A stretch of 64,000 nt of DNA from Bacteroidia bacterium (lineage in GTDB: Bacteria; Bacteroidota; Bacteroidia; NS11-12g; UBA9320), in assembly GCA_028339355.1 (NCBI GenBank), contig JAOLBX010000004.1, positions 1 to 64,000 on the forward strand. Direction: 5' to 3'. The notes under the pieces were generated by a model, which worked only from the letters and a program-made list of their open reading frames with translations, was not told the DNA's origin and did not search any database. Each line of letters opens with the position of its first letter. The first letter of the stretch is position 1. Below are positions 43,712 through 52,212 of the stretch, piece after piece. The position numbers and the translations under genes are program-made.

Positions 43712-46487
43712 AAAAGACCCGATAAAAAATATTAGACAACTTTTATCAGATAGTTCTTCTTTCACCAGAGAAGAAATTGAAGATGCCGTAGATGAAGTTC
43801 TTAAAATGAGGTATTTCATAAATGAGAATCGTGATATGCTAATTAGAAGAATAGAGGAACTTTATACCATTAGACAAGACGAGTTTGGAACTATCTTAAA
43901 GGAGGATGAAAATAATCCTTGGTTAAATGAAAAAAGAGCGAATATTGATTTTGAAAATGGTTTTTGGGGAAGGTATAGAGAGTATCTAGAAATAGAGAAG
44001 AACTTTGCTCCGGATGTCATTAACAAATTAGACAGAATTACAGATAGCATTCTTGACAATTTTTTTGACCCATCTATAAAAGCTACAATAAACAAAAAAG
44101 GGTTAGTAGTTGGGCAGGTTCAATCTGGTAAAACAGCCAATTATACGGGTCTAATTTGTAAAGCCGCAGACGCTGGTTTTGGTTTAATTGTTGTTTTGGC
44201 TGGAATTCACAATAACCTTAGAAGTCAAACGCAAATAAGAATTGATGAAAGTTTTTTAGGGTTCGACACACAGCATACTAGAGCATTTGACCAAAGAAGT
44301 ATTCAAATTGGTGTTGGTGACCCTTATTTTGGTTCTCCGATAGTTGCCCATTCTTTAACCTCAAGTATTGAGACGGGAGACTTTACACAAGGTGCAGCAA
44401 ACGCATTAGGCTTAAACTTTAACACTTCTGAACCAATTGTAGCGGTAATCAAAAAGAATCCGCACGTGCTTCGCAGAATTTATCAATGGTTGGGAGCACA
44501 AGCTGATGACGATAGCGAACTTGGACGTGTAATTCGCAACAAATCACTTTTGCTTATTGATGATGAGGCTGATAATGCATCTATAAATATTTCGAATGAC
44601 CCTGAGAAACAAAGTTCAATTAACGGTTGGATAACTCAAATACTTAACCTCTTTGGTAAGAATGCTTATGTAGGTTATACTGCAACCCCATTCGCCAATA
44701 TTTTTATTCCGTTGAATGACCAAAACTTATTCCCTAGGAATTTTATTAAAAATATACCGGCACCTTCAAATTACATTGGTCCTGAAAAGATTTTTGGGTT
44801 TAGTCCATTGGAAGAAGACGAAACTTCTAATACAGTTCTTCCTATTGTAAATAGAATTAATGATTACCGAGATTTTGTACCGGATAGACATAAAAAGGAT
44901 GACCAAAAACCATCTTCGTTACCTGAATCCTTAAAAAGAGCAATACGCTGCTTTATTATCACTTGTGCAATTAGAAGATTAAGAGGACAAACTACAGTGC
45001 ATAATTCTATGCTTATTCACGTATCAAGATTTGTTTTTTGGCAAGATCATATATCGGAACTGGTCTCTAATCAATTTATCTATTACAGAAGAGGCATTGA
45101 CCAAAATGATCCAGTAATTCTAAATGAATTCAAATCAACTTTTGAACAAGATGAAAATGGTTATAAATCATTTGTGACTGTTTCTCATCAAATTTTAGAT
45201 TCTGAACTCAAAAATTTAGATTCACAAATTCAAGTTCATGAATGGAGCGAAGTTTTGCAGCATTTAAATGACGCTGCTGCACGAATTGAAGTGAAACCAA
45301 TCCACGGTGGTTCGGGCGAATCCCTTGACTATTTTGACCATAAAAACGGATTATCCGTAATTGCGGTAGGTGGAAATAAACTTTCCAGAGGATTGACTTT
45401 AGAAGGTCTTTCTATAAGTTACTACTTACGAGCATCAAGAATGTATGATACTTTGATGCAAATGGGGCGTTGGTTTGGATACAGAGGTGGATATGCTGAT
45501 TTATGTCGATTATTTACAAGTAGAGAGTTGAATGAGTGGTTTTGTCATATTACACAGGCATCCGAAGAACTTAGAGAAGAATTTGATTATATGACAGATG
45601 TGGCAGGTTCTACCCCTGAGCAATATGCTTTAAAAGTAAGAACGCACCCTGGCGTACTTCAAATTTCGGCAACCAATAAAATGCGTTCAGCGATTACCGT
45701 TCAAATTTCTTGGGCAGGAAGATTAGTTGAATCTTATGAATTTAAGAAGGACATTTCTGTAATTGATAATAATTTCAAAACCACTCAAAAATTTATTAAA
45801 ATACTACCGTCAAATTTTGTCACAAAGCCAAATTCTTATGTTTGGTATGATATACCAGCAGAGCAAGTTATCACCTTTTTTGAAGGAATACGATCTGTGG
45901 AGAATCTTAAAAAAGCCGAACCTAGAAAATTAATTCAGTTCATTAATGCTCAATTAAAAAATGGTGAATTAACTGATTGGCGAATTGCACTTATGGCTAA
46001 GCCGAACCCAAAAAATTCTTCAATTATTAAAGTAAATGATAGTGAAGTTCAAATCGGTCAATGGAAAAGAACAGAAGATGATAAGAATTCAAATGAACAG
46101 ATATATTATTTAAGAAAATCTCATATCATAAGTCCGTCAGATGAATTTATTGATTTCACTGATGAAGAATATGAAAGAGCAATGAACCTAACCAATCTTC
46201 ATAGGAAAAAAGAAGGTGAAGCAATGTATCCGAACGGGCAAATAGTTAGAAATGAATTAAGAGATCCCAAGAAGCCATTATTAATTATTTACCTACTTGA
46301 CCCTGAAGAAAGTATAGACCCCAAAAATCCTTTACCAAAAGGAATAAATCCATTTGTTGGCTATGCAATAAGTTTTCCAAAAAGTAATTACAACGCACCG
46401 GTATCTTATGCTGTTAATGAGGAGTTACTCGACAGATTTGATATTGTTGAAGAAGATTTTGAAGATTATGGAGATGACGAAGATTGA
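43704..46487 (+). CDS. Z1-domain protein (SF2 helicase-like)
   Basis: The Z1 domain is found in R-M-like operons and is related to superfamily 2 helicases. Walker A is GQVQSGKTANYTGL and Walker B LLLIDDEADNASIN, followed by YVGYTATPFANIF (motif III-like). Late motifs are GGNKLSRGLTLEGLSISYYL and MGRWFGYRGGYADLCRLF (motifs V and VI). At 927 aa the length is usual. Overlaps on both sides indicate tight translational coupling. The protein probably uses ATP to move on or remodel DNA for the nuclease encoded next. It is one of the best-conserved parts of this module. Confidence 0.9.
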   Translation: MSKKDPIKNIRQLLSDSSSFTREEIEDAVDEVLKMRYFINENRDMLIRRIEELYTIRQDEFGTILKEDENNPWLNEKRANIDFENGFWGRYREYLEIEKNFAPDVINKLDRITDSILDNFFDPSIKATINKKGLVVGQVQSGKTANYTGLICKAADAGFGLIVVLAGIHNNLRSQTQIRIDESFLGFDTQHTRAFDQRSIQIGVGDPYFGSPIVAHSLTSSIETGDFTQGAANALGLNFNTSEPIVAVIKKNPHVLRRIYQWLGAQADDDSELGRVIRNKSLLLIDDEADNASINISNDPEKQSSINGWITQILNLFGKNAYVGYTATPFANIFIPLNDQNLFPRNFIKNIPAPSNYIGPEKIFGFSPLEEDETSNTVLPIVNRINDYRDFVPDRHKKDDQKPSSLPESLKRAIRCFIITCAIRRLRGQTTVHNSMLIHVSRFVFWQDHISELVSNQFIYYRRGIDQNDPVILNEFKSTFEQDENGYKSFVTVSHQILDSELKNLDSQIQVHEWSEVLQHLNDAAARIEVKPIHGGSGESLDYFDHKNGLSVIAVGGNKLSRGLTLEGLSISYYLRASRMYDTLMQMGRWFGYRGGYADLCRLFTSRELNEWFCHITQASEELREEFDYMTDVAGSTPEQYALKVRTHPGVLQISATNKMRSAITVQISWAGRLVESYEFKKDISVIDNNFKTTQKFIKILPSNFVTKPNSYVWYDIPAEQVITFFEGIRSVENLKKAEPRKLIQFINAQLKNGELTDWRIALMAKPNPKNSSIIKVNDSEVQIGQWKRTEDDKNSNEQIYYLRKSHIISPSDEFIDFTDEEYERAMNLTNLHRKKEGEAMYPNGQIVRNELRDPKKPLLIIYLLDPEESIDPKNPLPKGINPFVGYAISFPKSNYNAPVSYAVNEELLDRFDIVEEDFEDYGDDED

Positions 46488-47469
46488 AAATATTTGGCTC
46501 GGTTTAGAGGGTGATAATTTCAGTCACTCAGGATTGCTTTATAAGCGATATTCAGCAGAAGTTTTGCCTGATGTGTTTATTGCTTTAAAAGCTCCAGAGA
46601 AACTGAGGTGTATTGCATTTAGAATAAGTATCTCATTCTCTTTTGACGAAAATCAATGGAACAAACTCAAAGACATCAAGATAGAAACACTGCCTGATGA
46701 AAGAGATAAATCAAAGAAATTCTTACTCATTCTATTACTTAATAAACAGCACAAAGAGATTTTTTCTACCCTATGTGAAGATTTGATTTTTGGGGTATCT
46801 GAAGTAACGACCGAACAGACATTGGTAGAAAATTTGTTAGAGCGATTAGCCAAGTGGCAATCATTATTTGAAAAAGTTGGCAAACAAGGATTATCAGACG
46901 AAGCACAAAGAGGGCTGTACGGTGAAATTTATTTTTTACGTTTTTTCTTGAACAAGACATCTGATAAAAACTATTGCCTAAAATCTTGGCTTGGTCCTGA
47001 AAAATCAATACAAGACTTTCAGTATTCTAATTGGGCAGTTGAAGTAAAAACCACGCACGGTAATAATCATCAAAAAATTCATATCAATAGTGAACGACAG
47101 TTGGATGATTCTATCATTGAAAAAATATTTCTGTATCATCTTTCGCTTGACATAAGAGTTGGAAATGGAGAATCATTGAATTCACTTATTGATGAGGTTT
47201 CAAAACTGTTAATTGACAATACAATGGCTTCTAATTTGTTTAAGCTGAAATTATTGGAATCTGGATTTTATGAAACACATAGACCTTTATACGAAGAAAG
47301 AGGTTATACCATCCGCCAAGAAAACTTATACCGGGTTTCTGGAAATTTTCCGAGAATAACTGAAAATCAAATTCCAATTGGTGTTGGTGACGTGAGATAT
47401 TCAATTGTTTTATCCGAATCAGAGGAATGGAGAATAGACCAAGAAACTCTCTTGGGCGAAATACAATAA
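46474..47469 (+). CDS. PD-(D/E)xK nuclease-fold protein (DUF4420)
   Basis: The protein resembles DUF4420, a restriction-endonuclease-fold family encoded next to Z1 genes. Key elements are the helix with Glu in RGLYGEIYFLRFFL, Asp in SIQDFQYSNW and the Glu-x-Lys motif in AVEVKTTHGNNHQKI. The N-terminal 100 residues form a beta-rich domain (GLLYKRYSAEVLPDVFIAL). I take the ATG at 46474 as the start, inside the Z1 end. Other in-frame ATGs are at 46468 and 46408. The product is 331 aa. It is the likely cutting subunit of the module. Confidence 0.82.
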   Translation: MTKIENIWLGLEGDNFSHSGLLYKRYSAEVLPDVFIALKAPEKLRCIAFRISISFSFDENQWNKLKDIKIETLPDERDKSKKFLLILLLNKQHKEIFSTLCEDLIFGVSEVTTEQTLVENLLERLAKWQSLFEKVGKQGLSDEAQRGLYGEIYFLRFFLNKTSDKNYCLKSWLGPEKSIQDFQYSNWAVEVKTTHGNNHQKIHINSERQLDDSIIEKIFLYHLSLDIRVGNGESLNSLIDEVSKLLIDNTMASNLFKLKLLESGFYETHRPLYEERGYTIRQENLYRVSGNFPRITENQIPIGVGDVRYSIVLSESEEWRIDQETLLGEIQ

Positions 47470-47476
47470 CATATTT

Positions 47477-49798
47477 ATGGAAAACAAAGAATTACAAAAG
47501 TTCTATATAGACATTCAAGAAGAGATTAACTCAACCTTAATTACAGAGGAAGAAGGAACAAACCCAGAGCAAGTTTTTACTGAATTAGCATTGTCTTTTT
47601 TATCAGATGCTGGTGAGACTGAAAACTATCGAGTTTGTTTTGATGAAAAAATTAGTAAAAGAGGCGTTGAACATAAAATCAACGGCTATTCACTTTATGA
47701 AAATTATGAAACCCTTGATTTGTTTGTTACCGTATATAATGGCGATTCCTCCATTCAAAGCGTTACAAAAGGAGATGCAGATAAGACGATTGATAGAGCT
47801 GTAAAGTTTTTCAGAAATGCGATTTATAAAGATTATGTAAATGAAATTGAGGAAAGTTCAGAAATATTTGACCTTGCTCAAACTTTAGCGAATGTTCCAG
47901 AAGTTAAAGAATATTTAACTCGAGTAAATATCTTCTTAATTACTAATGGTGAAGTAAAAGCTGATTTAAAAACTTCTGATACAGTTGCAGGGTACACGGT
48001 TTTTTATAGAATGATTGATATAAACTATCTATTCAATCTTTCCGACAAATCAAGAGTACCTATTGAAATTAACTTTGAACAGTCAGGCTATAAAGTTCCT
48101 TGTATTGTGAATGAAACTGAAAATTCTGATTATCAATCTTGGCTAGCAATTATTCCAGGTCTTGCACTAGCAGATATTTATGAACAATATGGGGCTAGGC
48201 TTTTAGAACAAAATGTTCGTTCATTTCTGCAATTCACAGGTAAAATAAACAAAGGAATTCGTAACACTATTTTGAACGAGCAACACATGTTTATGGCTTT
48301 CAATAATGGTATAGCAGCTACTGCCGAAGAGGTTAGCATTACAGACCTGCCAAATAATCAAGGAAAAACAATTGCTCAAGTAAAGGATTTCCAAATTGTA
48401 AATGGTGGTCAAACAACCGCTTCTGTTTATCACACTTGGAAAAAAGACAAAGTAGATATTAGTAATGTGTTTGTACCTGTTAAACTCACTATTGTAAAGA
48501 ATAGAGATAATTTTTCTGAAATAGTTGGTCGAATAGCTGAATATGCCAACACTCAAAATAGAGTTTCAGCTTCTGATTTAAGTTCGAATAGAGAAAATCA
48601 TGTCCTGATTGAAAAACTTTCGAGAACTATATGGGCCCCACCCATATCTGGGGAAACTACTCAAACACGATGGTTCTTTGAGCGTTCAAGAGGTCAATAT
48701 AAAAATGATAGAAACCGATTTGGATTAACTCCATCAAAAAGAAAACAATTTGACAAGCAGAATCCTAGAAGTCAAATGTTTACTAAAGAGTTATTGGCAA
48801 AATATATTAATTATTACGAGGAGGTTTATAGTGGGAAGAAATTAGTGATTGGACCACATATCGTTGTTAGAGGAAGTCAAAAAAATTATGCCCAATTCCT
48901 AAATTATAATTTCAGCTTCAAGCCTGATAATATTTGGTTTGAGGATTTAATTGCTAAAGCATTACTATTTAGAAATGCTGAAAAAATTTACGGTGTAAAA
49001 CCCAATGCAATTGGTGATATGCGATATATAACAGTCCCTTATTCTTTGGCTTGGCTAGGTTTTAAATTGGACTATAAACTTGACCTATACAAAATCTGGA
49101 AACAACAATCCTTGAGCGATATTCTTAAAAGTAAACTTCACGAGTTAATGTCTAAAGTAGAAGATTACATCAAAACCCAAGCACCAGGCTCTTTATATGG
49201 CGAATGGGCAAAAAAAGAAGAGTGTTGGAATGCAATAAGAAATAAGGATTTCAGTATTGATCTTGAAAGTTTAAAAGCCGACTTGGAAAATAAATCATCT
49301 GAAAAAAGGAAAAGAATAACAGAGGATGAAACACAAAAGGCAGAGAGAGAAGCATCATTGAATAGATTAAAATCAATACATGTTAAAACTTGGAAAAAAA
49401 TAGAAAATTGGGGAAGAGAGACTCAAAACCTTACCCAATATCAGTATGATATGGCTTCTACTCTGAGTAGTAAAATAAGAAACAATAGACAAATAACAGA
49501 CATTCAGCTTAATCAAGGAGAGTCAATTTTAAATATAGCTGCTGAACTAAATCCTGAATTGTTTTTTGATATGGATGACTACTTCAATGCCGAAGATAAC
49601 AAGAAGGAGGAAGAAGCAGAAGTATCCATAGATCTCATTGAAAGAATTGTTCAATGGGACAAAAGAAATAAAAGACTAGACGCATATAAATATCGCTTTA
49701 TGGTTGACCTTTTAGATGGAAAAAAGGAACTTACCGATAGAAACAAGTACCTAGTTAGACTTAATTTAAAAGCTGCCAGAAAATATGGGTTCAGATAA
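47477..49798 (+). CDS. AIPR family protein (abortive phage infection type)
   Basis: The AIPR family includes proteins linked to abortive phage infection, and members recur with MORC, Z1 and DUF4420. The conserved central block is here: GINKGIRNTILNEQ (as NKGIRNTI), FMAFNNGIAATAEEVS, DFQIVNGGQTTASVYHTW and IAEYANTQNRVSASDLSSN. The C-terminal 200 residues are charged, helical and likely coiled-coil. The family's activity is not settled; nucleic-acid binding or cleavage is suspected. Length is 773 aa. The gene starts 7 bases after the nuclease gene and ends the module. Confidence 0.88.
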   Translation: MENKELQKFYIDIQEEINSTLITEEEGTNPEQVFTELALSFLSDAGETENYRVCFDEKISKRGVEHKINGYSLYENYETLDLFVTVYNGDSSIQSVTKGDADKTIDRAVKFFRNAIYKDYVNEIEESSEIFDLAQTLANVPEVKEYLTRVNIFLITNGEVKADLKTSDTVAGYTVFYRMIDINYLFNLSDKSRVPIEINFEQSGYKVPCIVNETENSDYQSWLAIIPGLALADIYEQYGARLLEQNVRSFLQFTGKINKGIRNTILNEQHMFMAFNNGIAATAEEVSITDLPNNQGKTIAQVKDFQIVNGGQTTASVYHTWKKDKVDISNVFVPVKLTIVKNRDNFSEIVGRIAEYANTQNRVSASDLSSNRENHVLIEKLSRTIWAPPISGETTQTRWFFERSRGQYKNDRNRFGLTPSKRKQFDKQNPRSQMFTKELLAKYINYYEEVYSGKKLVIGPHIVVRGSQKNYAQFLNYNFSFKPDNIWFEDLIAKALLFRNAEKIYGVKPNAIGDMRYITVPYSLAWLGFKLDYKLDLYKIWKQQSLSDILKSKLHELMSKVEDYIKTQAPGSLYGEWAKKEECWNAIRNKDFSIDLESLKADLENKSSEKRKRITEDETQKAEREASLNRLKSIHVKTWKKIENWGRETQNLTQYQYDMASTLSSKIRNNRQITDIQLNQGESILNIAAELNPELFFDMDDYFNAEDNKKEEEAEVSIDLIERIVQWDKRNKRLDAYKYRFMVDLLDGKKELTDRNKYLVRLNLKAARKYGFR

Positions 49799-49855
49799 CA
49801 AATCCCACGCTAACAGCCACCAAACGGATGAGAAAAAAGAAAGCACGATTGTACA

Positions 49856-49876
49856 ATCGAGTAGACCGCCCCTAGC
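49856..49876 (-). mobile_element. Group II intron 3' end stub (copy 3)
   Basis: About 21 bases (ATCGAGTAGACCGCCCCTAG) equal the intron 3' end, after which homology is lost. As in the other copies the flank just outside the 3' end is ACA, preceded by AAAGCACGATTGT. It is therefore probably the scar of another insertion at an R-box-like site, later deleted. Directly downstream lies the HNH-HIT gene. Confidence 0.7.
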
Positions 49877-49895
49877 TAAACATTAGGTGTAAAAG

Positions 49896-50882
49896 GTGAA
49901 TAAACTAAAAGACTTCATAGAAAAGAAGATGAGTATGTCTCACATCTATCAACCAGTAATGATAAAAGTACTGCTGGAAAATGGAGGAACTGCTGACAAG
50001 AAAACTATTGCTCAAAACATTTTGAGTTATGACTTTTCACAAGTTGAATATTATGAGGGCATCACCAATAACATGGTCGGGCGTGTTCTTAGGAAAAATG
50101 AAGTTGTTTCAAGGTACAAAAACATCTATGACTTAAAACTATTCAAAGATTTATCATCATCTGAAATACAAGAACTTATTGATCTTTGCGATCAAAAGAT
50201 AGAAGAATACATCAACCAAAGAGGGACTAAGATATGGGAACATAGAAGGAGAAACAGAAAAGCTATTCCAGGGTCAACGAGATATAAAGTATTAAAACGA
50301 GCTGATGGAAGATGTGAATTGTGTGGCATATCCAAAGAGGAAAAAGCTTTAGAAGTTGACCATATTATCCCGAAAAATAATGGAGGAGAGGACTCTATAG
50401 ATAACTATCAAGCATTATGCTTTTCGTGTAATGCAAATAAGCGTGATACGGACGATACAGATTTCAGAAACCTTAATGTTAAATATCAAACAAGACTATC
50501 TGACTGTATTTTCTGCAATATTTCAAGAAATATAATTGCCGAAAATGAATTATCAATTGCGTTCTATGATAAATTCCCCGTTACCTCAAAACATGTGTTA
50601 GTGATTCCGAAGCGTCATTGTAATGATTATTTTGAACTTTCACAACCTGAGATAAATGCAATGAATCGATTGACTCACGAGTTAAAAACAAAACTATCAA
50701 AAGAGGATACAAGTATAACTGGATATAATATTGGATTCAATACAGGTTCAGATGCTGGTCAAACAGTTTTTCATTGCCATATGCACTTAATACCACGAAG
50801 AAAGGGTGATGTAGAAAACCCGATAGGCGGTGTAAGAAACTTAATACCAGGAAAGGGAGATTATAAACCTAAACTACATTAA
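49896..50882 (+). CDS. HNH nuclease fused to a HIT-domain protein
   Basis: The first 120 residues are an unknown helical domain that may bind DNA. The HNH nuclease follows, with Cys140/Cys143 (CELC), EVDHIIPKNNGG (His156) and Cys175/Cys178 (CFSC). The C-terminal HIT domain has a CIFC pair (204/207) and the histidine triad HCHMHLIP (His293, 295, 297), normally a nucleotide hydrolase or transferase site. The start is GTG with AAAAGG just upstream. A DNA-cutting domain and a nucleotide-processing domain in one chain, beside defence genes, suggest a single-gene defence or stress effector. That is inference. It lies near the right island end. Confidence 0.85.
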   Translation: MNKLKDFIEKKMSMSHIYQPVMIKVLLENGGTADKKTIAQNILSYDFSQVEYYEGITNNMVGRVLRKNEVVSRYKNIYDLKLFKDLSSSEIQELIDLCDQKIEEYINQRGTKIWEHRRRNRKAIPGSTRYKVLKRADGRCELCGISKEEKALEVDHIIPKNNGGEDSIDNYQALCFSCNANKRDTDDTDFRNLNVKYQTRLSDCIFCNISRNIIAENELSIAFYDKFPVTSKHVLVIPKRHCNDYFELSQPEINAMNRLTHELKTKLSKEDTSITGYNIGFNTGSDAGQTVFHCHMHLIPRRKGDVENPIGGVRNLIPGKGDYKPKLH

Positions 50883-51029
50883 AACGCAGCTTAACCGAAA
50901 CGTCGAGTTCAGCCTGAGACTCGCTATTAGTATGTATATAACGGTGCTGTATTAGTTTTTAAAGCGACCGAATAACCATCCAAAGTAAATAAATAGTAGT
51001 CTAAGTTTACTAAGGATTCATCAAGCTCA

Positions 51030-51206
51030 AACCTCCTCCAATCTTAAAGAATCTCGTGTCAAATTGTGACAGAATATGACAACATCCACCTACTTGGCTT
51101 GCAAGAACCTTGCAACAAAAAAGGGTTACAACCTTTGAAAAGTCGTAACCCCTTGATTATTAAGTGGGCCCACCTGGACTCGAACCAGGGACCACCTGAT
51201 TATGAG
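51030..51206. other. attR region with 45-bp repeat and recombinase-type motifs
   Basis: The last 45 bases (51162-51206) equal attL. Upstream the sequence parallels the left end for a further 130 bases: CCTCCAATCTTAAAG, TGTCAAATTGTGACAG, GGCTTGCAAGAACCTTGCAAC and GGGTTACAACC. Because the likeness extends past the 45-bp core on the same side, the element may carry arm sites that duplicate the chromosomal flank, or two related elements integrated in tandem. Confidence 0.8.
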
Positions 51207-51238
51207 TCAGGTGCTCTAACCAGCTGAGCTATAGGCCC
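51165..51238 (-). tRNA. tRNA-Met or tRNA-Ile2, anticodon CAT
   Basis: A full cloverleaf of 74 bases without encoded CCA. The acceptor stem pairs GGGCCTA with TGGGCCC (one G-T pair). The D arm is AGCTCAGCTGGTTAGAGC, the anticodon arm CCTGA CTCATAA TCAGG and the T arm CTGG TTCGAGT CCAG. CAT is read as Met, or as Ile if the C is modified to lysidine; sequence alone does not separate the two here. The 3' half was supplied by the integrated island. Confidence 0.93.
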
Positions 51239-51343
51239 GGTTAGATTGTCCTCTTTTTCAAAAGGAGTGCGAAAATAACTTGCATTTTCAATTCCACAAA
51301 CAAATAAGATGACCACAGCCATCTTTTTTTAAAATCGGGCAGT

Positions 51344-51799
51344 TTAATTGTCGCTTACTTGATTTAAGTATTTAGTACGGCAATAGCCTTCCGTCTCATT
51401 CGCACGTACCTTGTGCCAAGTTGCATTGTGCTTTTGTACTAATAAAACTATAGAATCTTCAGGAAATTTTCCTACTATTTCATCTTTAGTGCCGGGTCCT
51501 TTTCTGCAGTTTAGCCTAGCAGCACCTGTAGTCACTTTGTATTCTATACCTAAGTGGGATAAATCTGCAATAGCTATTCTATTACTTACAGGTCCCATTC
51601 TTTTTGCCCTAAGCAACTCTCTCACCTTATCCGCAGATTCACCGTCTTGTGCTATGCCCCTTATAGTTATAGCTCCATTTACATCTACTACTTGTAAATT
51701 TTCTATAGCTAGATTAGCCTTTTCTAAATATTCCTGCAGTGGATGTACCTCTTCGGCTTTTACCTCTACTTTTTTCTTAAATGCGTCAAAAAATCCCAT
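51344..51799 (-). CDS. BON and SH3-type domain protein
   Basis: The 151-aa protein has a BON domain (about residues 25-80, NLQVVDVNGAITIRGIAQDG), then a bacterial SH3 domain (about 85-145, ARLNCRKGPGTKDEIVG, TWHKVRANETEGYCRTKYL). It resembles the BON-LysM protein Kbp/YgaU in plan, but the second domain is SH3 instead of LysM, and no signal peptide is visible. SH3b domains often bind peptidoglycan or potassium-related ligands; the role is open. It is preceded by a lipoprotein gene on the same strand. Confidence 0.82.
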   Translation of the reverse strand: MGFFDAFKKKVEVKAEEVHPLQEYLEKANLAIENLQVVDVNGAITIRGIAQDGESADKVRELLRAKRMGPVSNRIAIADLSHLGIEYKVTTGAARLNCRKGPGTKDEIVGKFPEDSIVLLVQKHNATWHKVRANETEGYCRTKYLNQVSDN

Positions 51800-51803
51800 A
51801 TTC

Positions 51804-52175
51804 TTATTTTTTTACTTTAAATGTCATTGATTGTTCCCCAGAACTAAGTCTTAACGTACTCGCTGTAACCTGCACATCATATGCTGCCGTGTTACCCTCT
51901 TCCGATATACTTAGGCTAGTTTCTTCGTTATTAATTTCGAAAGTTCCCTCTCCCATTATAGCGCCAATAGATGTGTATTTCCCATCTTTATAAAATGTAT
52001 ACGTGATTCCTTGAGCATGTAATTTTGCTAAATCTACACTATCTGCATCTGGCATATTCACTTCTTCGAGAATCCAAGTGTTATAGATTCTATCTGACGG
52101 GCTTTTTGTGCAAGCCGCAGTTATTATGAGCATATAAGCTAAAACTAAAAAGCCGAATTTTGTCCCGTTCTTCAT
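51804..52175 (-). CDS. Hypothetical lipocalin-like lipoprotein
   Basis: A signal peptide ends in the lipobox TAAC (AYMLIITAACTKSP). The mature part of about 100 residues is beta-rich. It opens RIYNTWILEEVNMPD and ends STLRLSSGEQSMTFKVKK, the pattern of small lipocalin-like lipoproteins in Bacteroidota. No specific function is known. The ATG at 52175 gives a normal signal peptide; an in-frame start 27 bases upstream would add nine residues before it. It lies 37 bases after the peptidase gene on the same strand. Confidence 0.75.
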   Translation of the reverse strand: MKNGTKFGFLVLAYMLIITAACTKSPSDRIYNTWILEEVNMPDADSVDLAKLHAQGITYTFYKDGKYTSIGAIMGEGTFEINNEETSLSISEEGNTAAYDVQVTASTLRLSSGEQSMTFKVKK

Positions 52176-52212
52176 TTCTATATTGACTTCAACTGCCGTC
52201 AAAGGTACCCAT

